Positions 15,901-24,460 of a stretch of 64,000 nucleotides of DNA are shown here, piece by piece. The notes under the pieces are model-generated. The model worked only from the letters and a program-made list of their open reading frames with translations. It was not told where the DNA came from and made no database searches. The translations under genes and the position numbers were made by a program. Each line of letters begins with the position of its first letter. The first letter of the stretch is position 1. Source of the stretch: QHXW01 sp963752965 (GTDB lineage Bacteria; Acidobacteriota; Terriglobia; Bryobacterales; Bryobacteraceae); contig CAVWAJ010000017.1 of the NCBI GenBank assembly GCA_963752965.1, positions 434,001 to 498,000 of the forward strand. The letters are read 5' to 3'.

Positions 15901-16226
15901 TGAAGCGCGGCGAAATCTGGCTGGTCGGGCTTGATCCCGAGGCTGGGCACGAACAGAAGGGCCGCCGTCCGGTGTTGATCGTTTCGCCGGAGGCGTTCAA
16001 CCGGGTCACGAAAGTTCCGGTAGTTGTTCCGATAACGACTGGAGGCAGTTTCGCGCGGACGGCTGGCTTTGCCGTTTCGCTGGCTGGGACCAAGACGACA
16101 GGCGTTGTCCGATGCGACCAGCCGCGAGCGCTCGATGTCAGCGCGCGCAGCGGCAAAAAACTCGAAGCCGTTCCCGACGCGATCGTAGACGATGTACTGG
16201 CGAAGTTGACGGCGATTTTTGAGTGA
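15900..16226 (+). CDS. mazF: MazF/PemK-type endoribonuclease toxin
   Basis: This 108-residue protein is a MazF/PemK-family toxin, a sequence-specific mRNA interferase. The family's opening KRGEIWLVGLDPEAGHEQKG, the RRPVLIVSPEAFNR strand and the conserved PITTGG and RCDQPRALDV stretches are all present, and length is normal. It is coupled to mazE by overlapping stop and start codons. It ends the toxin-antitoxin cluster on the right. Confidence 0.92.
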   Translation: MKRGEIWLVGLDPEAGHEQKGRRPVLIVSPEAFNRVTKVPVVVPITTGGSFARTAGFAVSLAGTKTTGVVRCDQPRALDVSARSGKKLEAVPDAIVDDVLAKLTAIFE

Positions 16227-16341
16227 GTGGAGACAGTGCGACCGATTTTCTGGAACAAGACAAGCTTCGCCTGTGATCGTATCGATATCGCCGGTGGTCG
16301 TTCTACTTCAGTGCGCACGCGCGCAAAGCACGGGGTGGTGT

Positions 16342-16590
16342 CTAGGTGCGTGAGGCGCTTTTACGGCGCAGGGACAGTAACGCCATGGCGACGAGGCAGG
16401 CGGCCAGCAGGAGCATGCCCCATTCGGACAAGGTGGGCGTCGCGACGGGAGCTGGTAGGAACCCGGCAGTGCGAACTGGACCGCTGCGAACAGCGGCGGT
16501 GGCTGTGCGAACGGCAGCCCCACTATAACCGAATAATGCGGTCAAACCTAATAATGCGGTCAAACCTAGTAAATTTCGAATAATTGTCAC
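16342..16590 (-). CDS. Small IPTL-CTERM protein, 82 aa
   Basis: This small protein has a hydrophobic signal-like N terminus with a repeated GLTALL unit, a short A/V/R-rich spacer and a complete C-terminal sorting signal: PTLSEWGM, a transmembrane stretch (LLLAACLVAMALL) and a basic tail (RRKSASRT). It starts at GTG 16590, two bases after the stop of the larger IPTL-CTERM gene. Its last 85 bp or so (16371-16455) are nearly identical to the end of that gene (16639-16722), so it arose by duplication of the 3' end. It may be a minimal surface protein or a decaying duplicate. Confidence 0.55.
   Translation of the reverse strand: MTIIRNLLGLTALLGLTALFGYSGAAVRTATAAVRSGPVRTAGFLPAPVATPTLSEWGMLLLAACLVAMALLSLRRKSASRT
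16532..16567 (-). repeat. Two tandem 18-bp units in a signal-peptide region
   Basis: AATAATGCGGTCAAACCT is present twice back to back. On the minus strand it encodes the repeated GLTALL unit of the small IPTL-CTERM protein, lengthening its hydrophobic N-terminal segment in frame. Such a repeat can change copy number by slippage. Confidence 0.6.
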
Positions 16591-16592
16591 GG

Positions 16593-17342
16593 CTAGATGC
16601 TACCACCATTTGTCCGTCCAAGAGCTGCGCGTAGGCGCGGGGACAGCAACGCCGAAGCGGCGAGGGCGGCGGCCAGCAGGAGCATGCCCCATTCGGATAA
16701 GGTTGGCGTGGCGACTGGACCTGATCCGCTGGCGGGATCACTTAGGATGACGTCGTCGAGCTCGGCGCCCACGGGACTGCCGGTGTTGATGCGCGTGAGA
16801 ATCAGGCGGACGGTTGTGCCGACGTAGGGGGTGAGGTCCACGGAAGGCCGCAGGGCGAGAGGATCGTTGCCCTCTACATTGGTCCTCGAATAAATGTTGA
16901 TGAGTTCGACGCCGCCTGTCGTTGTGACGTCGAAAGACACACTGCCGGTATTGAAGGCATTCCTGAACACGGCGCCAACTGCGGCGGTGAGAGATGCCGT
17001 GGTGGCAGCGGGAATGGCGACATCCTGATAAAAAGTGCAGGTATTACCGGGCGAGGTGTCGTCAGACATGAGGACGTCGGCGCCATCTACTGCCGGGGGT
17101 ACCAGAAAATGTCCGCCGCCCGTGGTGTTGGTGCCGGCAGCCAGCGAGGCCCATACGCAGCTACCGGTGGCGGTCCAATCCGCCGTGCTATTACCTTCGA
17201 AAGAGAAGTTTAAGACCAGATTGGCTGCGCTAGCCGCGCTACACAAGAATAATGTGCTCAGAGCTACGAGAGTTCGAACGGTCGTCAAAGTTATTTTTCC
17301 GCCTTTTCGGTAACTGAGAGCTTTGCGGATCGAGGAAATCAT
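16593..17342 (-). CDS. Secreted IPTL-CTERM surface protein
   Basis: This 249-residue protein has an N-terminal signal peptide ending SAASA, a beta-rich middle with the feel of a carbohydrate-binding or DUF642-like fold (ANLVLNFSFEGN, then VSFDVTTTGGVELINIYSR and VGAELDDVILSDPA) and a C-terminal sorting tail: PTLSEWGM, a hydrophobic stretch and a basic end. The IPTLxxWG-CTERM signal is processed by exosortase H, whose gene is 0.7 kb upstream. The ATG at 17342 is taken; a GTG three codons earlier is possible. It is the probable main cargo of this sorting locus. Confidence 0.82.
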   Translation of the reverse strand: MISSIRKALSYRKGGKITLTTVRTLVALSTLFLCSAASAANLVLNFSFEGNSTADWTATGSCVWASLAAGTNTTGGGHFLVPPAVDGADVLMSDDTSPGNTCTFYQDVAIPAATTASLTAAVGAVFRNAFNTGSVSFDVTTTGGVELINIYSRTNVEGNDPLALRPSVDLTPYVGTTVRLILTRINTGSPVGAELDDVILSDPASGSGPVATPTLSEWGMLLLAAALAASALLSPRLRAALGRTNGGSI

Positions 17343-17384
17343 ATCACACACTAATTGTTTTCCGTCTTGGCAGCGGGCGTTGGA

Positions 17385-18050
17385 TTAGCGCCGGTTCCGG
17401 CGGCCATCTGGATTTGGCAAGCCGCGCTGCTGGCGGCGTCTGATTTTCAGCGGGGCGCTGGAGTCCGATGATGCGGCGGGAGAAGGTCCGGAAGGAAAGA
17501 TCTGCGTGCGCAGCTGGCGGTGTAGGGAAACGGCGATCAGGAAGGGCGCGGTATCGGGAATGACGTTGGCGGTGAGGTAGTTTCCCAATTCGAGCGACCA
17601 CTGGGCGAGTGCACTGGAGGAGGAATGCAATTGCGCCATGACCGACCAGGCTTCGCACTTCACAAATCCGAGAAGGGACAGAATCTCGACGCTGGCGAGC
17701 AAGGCGGATCCTTTGATCAGGGCCCCGAAGCCGCGTGGCGTGGCGGCGAGTGCGAGCGCCCAATAGACGGGCAGACCGAACGTAAAGACCATGAGATCTG
17801 AGCGCGGGACGGTGAAATCGATGGAGCGGAACTTGGCGTCCGCGACGGGAAGTCGAAAGGCCCAGTCACCGGAGGGATCAACCGTTAGAGATGCCGAGGG
17901 CCCGGCGAGTAAGCGAAGGGGGACTTCGGCGGAGACGCGGAGCAGGAAGAGCATGGGGCTGCGCAGCGCCAGCCACCAGAGGGTCAAGAAGGCCGCCAGC
18001 AGAAGCGAACCGCGCAGCAGAAAACGCGTGGCGGACTTATTGAGTGGCAT
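17385..18050 (-). CDS. Exosortase H-associated membrane protein
   Basis: This 221-residue protein has an N-terminal transmembrane segment (LLLAAFLTLWWLAL), a short extracytoplasmic domain (LTVDPSGDWAFRLPV), two further hydrophobic regions and a basic C terminus. It matches the type of membrane protein found directly after exosortase H genes and is thought to assist sorting of IPTL-CTERM proteins. The ATG at 18050 overlaps the end of the exosortase gene by 14 bp, so the two are translated together. Its biochemical function is unknown. Confidence 0.75.
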   Translation of the reverse strand: MPLNKSATRFLLRGSLLLAAFLTLWWLALRSPMLFLLRVSAEVPLRLLAGPSASLTVDPSGDWAFRLPVADAKFRSIDFTVPRSDLMVFTFGLPVYWALALAATPRGFGALIKGSALLASVEILSLLGFVKCEAWSVMAQLHSSSSALAQWSLELGNYLTANVIPDTAPFLIAVSLHRQLRTQIFPSGPSPAASSDSSAPLKIRRRQQRGLPNPDGRRNRR

Positions 18051-18612
18051 GGGGTGTTGGCGCGGAACGGGACACCAGTTGCGCCCACAACCAGAAAACG
18101 ACCAGGGTGTCGAGCAGGATGAGGCTCTGCCAAAGATAAGCGTGGGCAAACTCGAACAGGCTCAGATTGTACCGGCCAAGGTAGAACAGGCTGACGAAGC
18201 GCACGAAGTTGACCGAGTGAATGGCGAGGGTGCCCCAGAGGAGTCCCTTGGCCCTCTGCTTCCAGGAAGCCGGAAATGCCAGCACAGCGGACCAAAGAAG
18301 AAAAGTGACGTCGATGGCATTGCAGCCGTTTTTCATCTCGATGGCAAAGCCGGTGGAGCGGTCGCGCAAGACGGCTCCCTCGACCATCGCTTGCCCTCCG
18401 CAGACACCGATGACGGCACCGGAGGCTTTCACCAGCATCTGCGAGAATCCAAGAACGGCCGGCTTGACGAATGGCGCGAGAGACAACCCAAACAGCAGCA
18501 AAAAACACAGCGCGAAACGGGCAAGGAAACGGATAGGGTGCAACGGACGGACGGGAACAGGGGCGTCCGCCGGTGCATGGGGCTTGGCGCTGGAACGTTT
18601 TGTGGGTTGCAT
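18037..18612 (-). CDS. xrtH: Exosortase H (IPTLxxWG-CTERM-specific)
   Basis: This 191-residue inner-membrane cysteine protease is an exosortase. It cleaves C-terminal IPTL-CTERM sorting signals and passes the protein on to the cell surface. The three catalytic positions of exosortases are present: C97 in NGCNAIDV, R138 in VNFVRFVSL and H157 in EFAHAYLWQS, set among hydrophobic helices. The short form, the two IPTL-CTERM genes downstream and the associated membrane protein all point to type H. The ATG at 18612 is chosen; the upstream part of the frame is not membrane-like. Confidence 0.88.
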   Translation of the reverse strand: MQPTKRSSAKPHAPADAPVPVRPLHPIRFLARFALCFLLLFGLSLAPFVKPAVLGFSQMLVKASGAVIGVCGGQAMVEGAVLRDRSTGFAIEMKNGCNAIDVTFLLWSAVLAFPASWKQRAKGLLWGTLAIHSVNFVRFVSLFYLGRYNLSLFEFAHAYLWQSLILLDTLVVFWLWAQLVSRSAPTPHATQ

Positions 18613-18757
18613 CCGCGGAATCGGAAAACTAAAACGAGGCCGCCCGCTATGAAGAAGCAATCTTAACAGACGCTTGGCGCGCAAGCCAGGAGGCCTGGGT
18701 AGAGGCCGCGGGACGGGTGCAGCGCGCTAAGATGGGAGTCTAGCGGCCAGCCTGATT

Positions 18758-20086
18758 ATGTCGGCGATCCTCAATCCCTCTCCGCAGCCCACCGCACGAC
18801 CTGATCTTGTGGCGATGTCACCGGCGCCGGAACCGGCGCGTGCGCGATGGAAATGGCTTGTGGCGGCGTGTGCGGTCGTGGTGGTTGGTATCTCGGCGTA
18901 CCTAGTGACTCGGGGGAAGGAGCAACAGCCAACCGCGGCGGCAACGGTGCGGACGGCGAAGGTGCGGGTGGGACCACTGGAGCGCGTGCTGCGGGTTTCC
19001 GGAACGACATCGGCGCGCAACTTCCTATCCATTACGGCGCCGGAGATGTCCGGGCCGGATTCCGGGCGCGGCTTGATTCTGATGAAGCTGACGGGGGCGG
19101 GCTCGGTGGTTAAGAAGGGCGAGTTGATCGCGGAAATCGATGCGCAGCCCGTTAAGGATCACGTCGACGATGTGCACGCGCTGGTGGTGCAGGCGGAGGC
19201 CGACATCAAGCAGCGCAAGGCAGAGCAGGCCATCGAGATGGAGAATCTGCGGCAATCGGTGCGGGCGGCGAAGGCGGATCTGGATAAGGCGGTGTTGGAC
19301 AACCAAGCCGCGGAGATCCGCATGCCGATCGACAAAGAACTGCTCAAGCTGAGCATCGAAGAGGCCGCGGCCACGTACAAGCAGTTGCAGGCGGAAGTAG
19401 CCACGATGGCGGAAGAGCAGCGGGCCGAGATCCGCATTTTGGAATACACGCGTGACCGGCACGCGCGGCACAGGGACCGGCACCAGCGGGACATCACGAG
19501 GTTCACGGTGCACGCGGAGATTGGCGGACTGCTGGTGATGGAGTCGATTTGGCGGGCCGGCGATTACGGGCAAATTCAGGAAGGTGACCAGCTATCGCCA
19601 GGACAGCCGTTCGCGAAGATCGTGGACACGAACAAGATGCAGGTGGAGGCGCAGATCAACCAGGCGGAGAGCGAACTGGTCCACATCGGCCAGCCGGTGC
19701 GCGTGAACTTCGACGCGTTTCCCGGCCTGCGCCTGACGGGGAAAGTGCGCAGCGTGGGCGCGATGGGCGTGGCGGGGTGGCGCGAGAACTATTACATGCG
19801 CACGATATCGGTACGGATCTCGATTGAAGACACGGATAGCCGTGTGATTCCGGACCTTTCGGCGAGCAGCGATGTGATGCTGGAGCGGAAGGAAACGGCG
19901 CTTCTTGCGCCGCGCGAGGCAGTCAGCGCGGAAGGAGGCAGGCACTTCGTGTACGTGAAACGGGGCGACAGCTTCACGCCGCGTGAAGTGCAGTTGGGGG
20001 AAGGGAACAATACGCAGGTGGAGATTCTGGCGGGGCTGCGCGACGGCGACGAGATCGCACTGGAGCGGCCGGCGGCACACCTGTAA
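18758..20086 (+). CDS. HlyD/RND-type membrane fusion protein
   Basis: This 442-residue periplasmic adaptor is anchored by one N-terminal transmembrane helix (WLVAACAVVVVGISAYLV, about residues 33-50). It continues with a split barrel-sandwich (lipoyl) domain, a long alpha-helical hairpin rich in A/E/K/R (about 145-250) and beta-barrel domains (VEAQINQAESELVHIGQPV). Such proteins connect an ABC or RND pump to the outer membrane. No pump gene is adjacent, so the partner is unknown. It faces away from the exosortase locus and may be independent of it. Confidence 0.85.
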   Translation: MSAILNPSPQPTARPDLVAMSPAPEPARARWKWLVAACAVVVVGISAYLVTRGKEQQPTAAATVRTAKVRVGPLERVLRVSGTTSARNFLSITAPEMSGPDSGRGLILMKLTGAGSVVKKGELIAEIDAQPVKDHVDDVHALVVQAEADIKQRKAEQAIEMENLRQSVRAAKADLDKAVLDNQAAEIRMPIDKELLKLSIEEAAATYKQLQAEVATMAEEQRAEIRILEYTRDRHARHRDRHQRDITRFTVHAEIGGLLVMESIWRAGDYGQIQEGDQLSPGQPFAKIVDTNKMQVEAQINQAESELVHIGQPVRVNFDAFPGLRLTGKVRSVGAMGVAGWRENYYMRTISVRISIEDTDSRVIPDLSASSDVMLERKETALLAPREAVSAEGGRHFVYVKRGDSFTPREVQLGEGNNTQVEILAGLRDGDEIALERPAAHL

Positions 20087-20128
20087 CTCTCGTAGGGCAA
20101 TACTTCCGATTCCACATATACTGGTTGC

Positions 20129-20632
20129 ATGGCTTTGATTCCGCTGGTTGAACCTTCCCAAAGCGAGCTGGTAACCCAACTCGAAAGCAAGAGCAAACGC
20201 GAAAACCGCTTCTTCCGTATGATGGCGCATAAGCCGGAAGTGCTGAAGAACTTCGTGCCGCTATACGGGGCGATTGTTGGACCTGGCGCCACGGACCGGC
20301 GCACGAAAGAGCTGGTCTATCTGACCGTTTCGCTCGCGAACGAGTGCGCGTACTGCACGGCAGCACACAAAGCATCGGCCAAGAAAGCGGGCATCACGGA
20401 TGAAGAAATCCGGGCACTCGAGACCGAGCAGCTCCAAGACTTCAGCGAGCCTGAGCGCGCGGCGATCCGGTATGCGCGGGAACTAACGGAGTCCGCGGAA
20501 GCAGCGGCGGCCGGGCAAGAGCTGTTTCAACATTTCAATGATGAGCAGATTGTGGAGATCACGCTCGTGGCCGCGATGGCCAACTTCACGAACCGGTTCA
20601 ACAACGGACTGGGCCTGGAGCCGGAGCAGTAG
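20129..20632 (+). CDS. AhpD/carboxymuconolactone decarboxylase-like protein
   Basis: This 167-residue protein has the AhpD-fold signature ELVYLTVSLANECAYCTAAH with the redox-active CxxC and downstream histidine. Family members include alkylhydroperoxidase AhpD and peroxidase-related enzymes. The redox motif argues for a peroxidase or thiol-redox role rather than decarboxylation, but the substrate is unknown. It is six bases upstream of rlmB and probably shares its transcript. Confidence 0.85.
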   Translation: MALIPLVEPSQSELVTQLESKSKRENRFFRMMAHKPEVLKNFVPLYGAIVGPGATDRRTKELVYLTVSLANECAYCTAAHKASAKKAGITDEEIRALETEQLQDFSEPERAAIRYARELTESAEAAAAGQELFQHFNDEQIVEITLVAAMANFTNRFNNGLGLEPEQ

Positions 20633-20638
20633 ACGCCT

Positions 20639-21358
20639 TTGGCCATCTTGATCGGAATACATCCGGTGGCGGAAGCGTTGCGCGCGCGCAGGCCGCTGGA
20701 GAGAGTGCTGGTGGCGAAGGGAGCGGGCGGGCCGCGCGTGCAGGAGATCGTCGATCTCTCGCGCAAGAACTCGACACCGCTGCGTTTTGAGGAACGCGGA
20801 GCTCTCGACCGGCTGGCAGGAAGCGCGGCGCACCAGGGCGTGGTGGCGCTGGGAGCGGCGAAGCGGTACGCGGAGCTGGAGGATGTGGCCGAGACCGCGC
20901 ACATGCTGGTGGTGCTGGATAGCGTGGAGGACCCCCACAATCTAGGTGCGGTGATCCGCACGGCGCACGCGGCGGGAGCGGACGCGGTGGTGGTGCCAGA
21001 ACGGCGCGCGGTGGGGCTCACCGAGACGGTGGCGAAGGCGGCGGCGGGGGCTATGGAACATCTGCCTGTGGTCCGCGTCACCAATATCAATCGCGTGCTG
21101 GAAGACCTGAAGAAGCGCGGGTACTGGATCTACGGGGTGGATGAGCGGGGCGATCAGGATTACGACCACGTGGATTTCGCTGAGCGCGCGGTGCTGGTAT
21201 TCGGCGCGGAGGGAAAAGGATTGCACCAGATGGTGCGCGAGCACTGCGATGTCCTGGTGCGGATTCCACTGGAGGGGAAGATCTCGTCGCTGAATGTTTC
21301 GGTGGCGGCGGGGGTGGTGCTATTTGAATGGAAGCGGCGGCGCGCGGCTGCCGGGTAA
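20639..21358 (+). CDS. rlmB: 23S rRNA 2'-O-ribose methyltransferase RlmB (TrmH family)
   Basis: This 239-residue SpoU/TrmH-family enzyme is predicted to methylate the 2'-O of G2251 in 23S rRNA. It has a small N-terminal substrate-binding domain (ILIGIHPVAEALRARRPLER) and the knotted SPOUT domain with motifs NLGAVIRTAHAAGA, VFGAEGKGL and IPLEGKISSLNVSVAAGVV. The start is TTG at 20639, giving the normal RlmB N terminus. RlmB and TrmH are hard to separate without alignment, but the N-terminal domain favours RlmB. Confidence 0.88.
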   Translation: MAILIGIHPVAEALRARRPLERVLVAKGAGGPRVQEIVDLSRKNSTPLRFEERGALDRLAGSAAHQGVVALGAAKRYAELEDVAETAHMLVVLDSVEDPHNLGAVIRTAHAAGADAVVVPERRAVGLTETVAKAAAGAMEHLPVVRVTNINRVLEDLKKRGYWIYGVDERGDQDYDHVDFAERAVLVFGAEGKGLHQMVREHCDVLVRIPLEGKISSLNVSVAAGVVLFEWKRRRAAAG

Positions 21359-21369
21359 GAATCGTTGCT

Positions 21370-22740
21370 ATGACGGACCTGGCCAGGGATGCGGAATTTC
21401 GGCAACGAATTCAGGAAGAGGTGGCCACTCTCTCGAAGGATGCGTGGTACCACAGCATCGAATTGCCGGATGGGCGCGTGGTGCCCGGCGTGGTCGGTTT
21501 GGAAGCTCTGCGGGCCCGCATGGGGCGCTTTCCGATTCCACAGGACCTGCACGGCAAACGAGTGTTGGACGTGGGGGCGGCCACAGGCTGGAACAGCTTC
21601 GAACTGGAGCGCAGGGGCGCCGAGGTGGTGGCGGTTGACTGCGTGGAATTCCGGGAATTCCAAACGGCGCGGGAGCTTCTGGGCTCGCGCGTGGAATATC
21701 GAATCCTCGATGTGGATGAGCTGAGTCCCGCGACCCTTGGCCGGTTCGACTATGTTCTGTTCTTTGGAGTGCTTTACCATCTACGCCATCCGCTGCTCGG
21801 GCTGGAGAAGATCTGCGCGCTGACGCGCGAGACGGCGTTTGTCGAATCCTTTGTAACGGACGGCGATGGGTGCTCCCTGGAATTTTATGAGACGGATGAA
21901 TTGGGCGGCCAGATTGACAACTGGTGCGGGCCGACCGCGAAATGCCTCGGGGCGCTATGCCGCTCGGCCGGATTTGCGCGCGTGCAACTGGAGTACACGG
22001 AGAACAACCGCGCGGGTCTGACGTGCCATCGAACGTGGGAGCCCGCTGCTGCAACGGCGGCCGCCGCGCCGTGGCTTTGTTCGGTGGTCAATAACCGAAC
22101 GCTTGCACCGCGTTTCCATCCCGCGAAGGACGAGTACATGTGTCTTTACTTTCGGAGTGAAGAAAAGTTGGAGCGGGATCAGATTCGCATCGAAGTGGAC
22201 GGGTGCGGTGTGCCTGCTCTCACTGTGACCGGGATCGGGCTCGGGGAGTGGCAGGCGAATGCGAGGGTTCCGCCAGGACTGGATCCGGGGTCGCATGAAG
22301 TTCGGATTCGCACGGTGAACAGTGGGTTCAGCCAGGCGTTGCCGGTCGCGGTCGTGGTGAGTGGGGCGATGGGCTACACGACGCCGGATGAGGCCGTGGG
22401 CGGCGGTCCCGCGCCCACGTGGGTGGCGGTGGAGAACACTCTCGACAAGACCAACACGTTCCGCGGGTACAAGGCCGAACAGCTATCCTGCCGGTTTCTG
22501 AGCATTGAGGCGGGCCTCAGCGTCAGCGACGTCATTCTCGAACTGGACGGGAAGAGGCAGGCGATTCTGGTGCTGGCGGATTTAGGGGACGGCGAGTGGC
22601 AGACCAATTCGAGCGTTCCGGTTGATCTCGAACCGGGCCGGCATGAGGTGCGGCTACGAACGGTCAACAGCCGTTATAGCGAACCGGCAGAAATCTTTCA
22701 CGAACCGGCGCAACTTGGAGTGAACACGCGAGCAGATTGA
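21370..22740 (+). CDS. SAM-dependent methyltransferase with two C-terminal beta modules
   Basis: The first 230 residues form a class I methyltransferase. WYHSIELPDGRVVPG and HGKRVLDVGAATGWNSFELE (SAM-binding motif I) resemble CmoB-like and related small-molecule methyltransferases. The C-terminal half holds two copies of a beta-rich unit, each ending in a similar phrase: GEWQANARVPPGLDPGSHEV with RTVNSGFSQ, and GEWQTNSSVPVDLEPGRHEV with RTVNSRYSE. These look like tandem Ig-like or sugar-binding modules, unusual on a methyltransferase. Target unknown. The ATG at 21370 follows the rlmB stop by 11 bp, so it is in the same operon. Confidence 0.75.
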   Translation: MTDLARDAEFRQRIQEEVATLSKDAWYHSIELPDGRVVPGVVGLEALRARMGRFPIPQDLHGKRVLDVGAATGWNSFELERRGAEVVAVDCVEFREFQTARELLGSRVEYRILDVDELSPATLGRFDYVLFFGVLYHLRHPLLGLEKICALTRETAFVESFVTDGDGCSLEFYETDELGGQIDNWCGPTAKCLGALCRSAGFARVQLEYTENNRAGLTCHRTWEPAAATAAAAPWLCSVVNNRTLAPRFHPAKDEYMCLYFRSEEKLERDQIRIEVDGCGVPALTVTGIGLGEWQANARVPPGLDPGSHEVRIRTVNSGFSQALPVAVVVSGAMGYTTPDEAVGGGPAPTWVAVENTLDKTNTFRGYKAEQLSCRFLSIEAGLSVSDVILELDGKRQAILVLADLGDGEWQTNSSVPVDLEPGRHEVRLRTVNSRYSEPAEIFHEPAQLGVNTRAD

Positions 22741-22780
22741 GCGGCCTCGCGGCCGAGACCTGCTGGTAGAATCAGATCTT

Positions 22781-24457
22781 ATGCGAAGAATCGCGCTGCT
22801 GGCCGCGCTCGTGGCGACCACGAGCGCCGGGTTGTGCGCGCGGCAGCCGGTGCGGGCACGACATGGCATGGTGGCGGCGCGGGAGGCGCATGCTACCGAC
22901 ATCGGGCTCGCCGTGCTGGAATCGGGCGGCAACGCGATTGATGCGGCGGTGGCGGTGGGCTTCGCGCTGGCGGTGACGCATCCGGCGGCGGGGAATATCG
23001 GTGGGGGCGGATTTCTGTTGGCGCGTTTCGCGGACGGCCGTACGACGTTTGTCGATTTTCGAGAGCGCGCGCCGGAGCGGGCGGCGCGCAACATGTACAT
23101 TGGGCCGGACGGTAAAACTACGGCGGAGAGCGTAACCGGTTATCGGGCGTCGGGAGTTCCGGGGACGGTTCGCGGCCTGGAATTAGCGCACCAGGAGTAC
23201 GGGCGCAAGCGGTGGGCGGAGCTGGTGGACCCGGCGGTGCAGCTCGCGGCCGATGGCTTTGCGGTTTCCTACGGCCTGGCGCGCGGGTTGCGCTCCGAAC
23301 ATGCGAGCGAGCGGCTGGGGCAGTTTCCGGAATCGAAGCGGATTTTTTTGAAAGACGGGAAATTCTACGAAGCTGGGGAGCGGTTGGTGCAACCCGAGCT
23401 GGCGCGCACGCTAGAGCGCATTCGCGACAGGGGTGCGAGAGATTTTTACGAAGGTGAGACCGCGGAGCTGCTAGCCGCCGACATGAAATCGCATGGCGGG
23501 CTGATCACGCTGGAAGATCTGAAGAACTACCGGGCGATCGAGCGGACTCCGCTTACAGGGGAGTATCACGGGTATGGCATTGTCACCGCGCCGCCGCCGA
23601 GCTCGGGTGGTGTGGGGATTTTGCAAATGCTGGGTGTGCTCGAAGGCTCGGGTTATGACAAAACGGGCTTCGGCTCCGCTGCTGAGTTGCACTTCCTGGC
23701 CGAGACGATGCGCCGTTACTTCGCGGACCGGAGCGAGTACATGGGCGATCCGGATTTCTACCGCGTGCCGGTGGCAGGATTGTTGAACCAGCGCTACATA
23801 GCGAGTTTGCGGCAATCGATTGACCGGAAACATGTCACGCCCAGCGCGAGCTTGCATCCTGGGAAGGTTGAGACTTACGAAAGCAGCCAGACGACGCACT
23901 ACTCGATTGTGGATGCGGAAGGCAATGCGGTGGCAGTGACCTACACGCTGAACAACAGCTATGGGAGCGCCGTGACAGCGGCCAAGTTAGGTTTCCTGTT
24001 AAACGACGAGATGGACGATTTTGCGGCCAAACCCGGCGAGCCAAATCTGTTCGGGCTGATCCAGGGAGAGGCCAACTCCATCCAGCCGCGCAAAACACCG
24101 CTTTCTTCGATGACGCCGACGATGGTGCTGCGCGACGGGAAGCTGTACATGGTTGTGGGATCGCCCGGTGGGCCGACGATTATCAACACGGTGCTGGAGG
24201 TGATCGTCAACGTGCTCGACTTCCAGATGAACGTCGCGGACGCGGTGGACGCGCCTCGCCTGCACCATCAGTGGATGCCGGACGTGCTGCGTCTCGAGCG
24301 TGGTTTCTCGCCGGACACTGTGGCTTTGCTGAAAGCGCGCGGGCATGCGGTGGAGTTCGAGGATGGACAGGGCGAGGTGGCGGCCATCCGCATCCAGGAC
24401 GGATGGCTGGAAGGCGATGCCGATCCGCGCACTGAGGGCACGGCCAAAGGATACTGA
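22781..24457 (+). CDS. ggt: Gamma-glutamyltransferase
   Basis: This 558-residue periplasmic enzyme is an Ntn hydrolase that cleaves gamma-glutamyl bonds such as those of glutathione. It has an N-terminal signal peptide (MRRIALLAALVATTSAG). The substrate-binding loops are NIGGGGFLLARF and the TTHYSIVDAEGNAV segment, whose first threonine becomes the N-terminal nucleophile after self-cleavage. YTLNNSYGS and GSPGGPTIINTVLEV are further family signatures. Length is normal. Confidence 0.93.
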   Translation: MRRIALLAALVATTSAGLCARQPVRARHGMVAAREAHATDIGLAVLESGGNAIDAAVAVGFALAVTHPAAGNIGGGGFLLARFADGRTTFVDFRERAPERAARNMYIGPDGKTTAESVTGYRASGVPGTVRGLELAHQEYGRKRWAELVDPAVQLAADGFAVSYGLARGLRSEHASERLGQFPESKRIFLKDGKFYEAGERLVQPELARTLERIRDRGARDFYEGETAELLAADMKSHGGLITLEDLKNYRAIERTPLTGEYHGYGIVTAPPPSSGGVGILQMLGVLEGSGYDKTGFGSAAELHFLAETMRRYFADRSEYMGDPDFYRVPVAGLLNQRYIASLRQSIDRKHVTPSASLHPGKVETYESSQTTHYSIVDAEGNAVAVTYTLNNSYGSAVTAAKLGFLLNDEMDDFAAKPGEPNLFGLIQGEANSIQPRKTPLSSMTPTMVLRDGKLYMVVGSPGGPTIINTVLEVIVNVLDFQMNVADAVDAPRLHHQWMPDVLRLERGFSPDTVALLKARGHAVEFEDGQGEVAAIRIQDGWLEGDADPRTEGTAKGY

Positions 24458-24460
24458 AGA

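Noticed and set aside
16227..16341. Extra gene after mazF
   Set aside because: The open frame has no ribosome binding site and reads into the antisense of the IPTL-CTERM gene.
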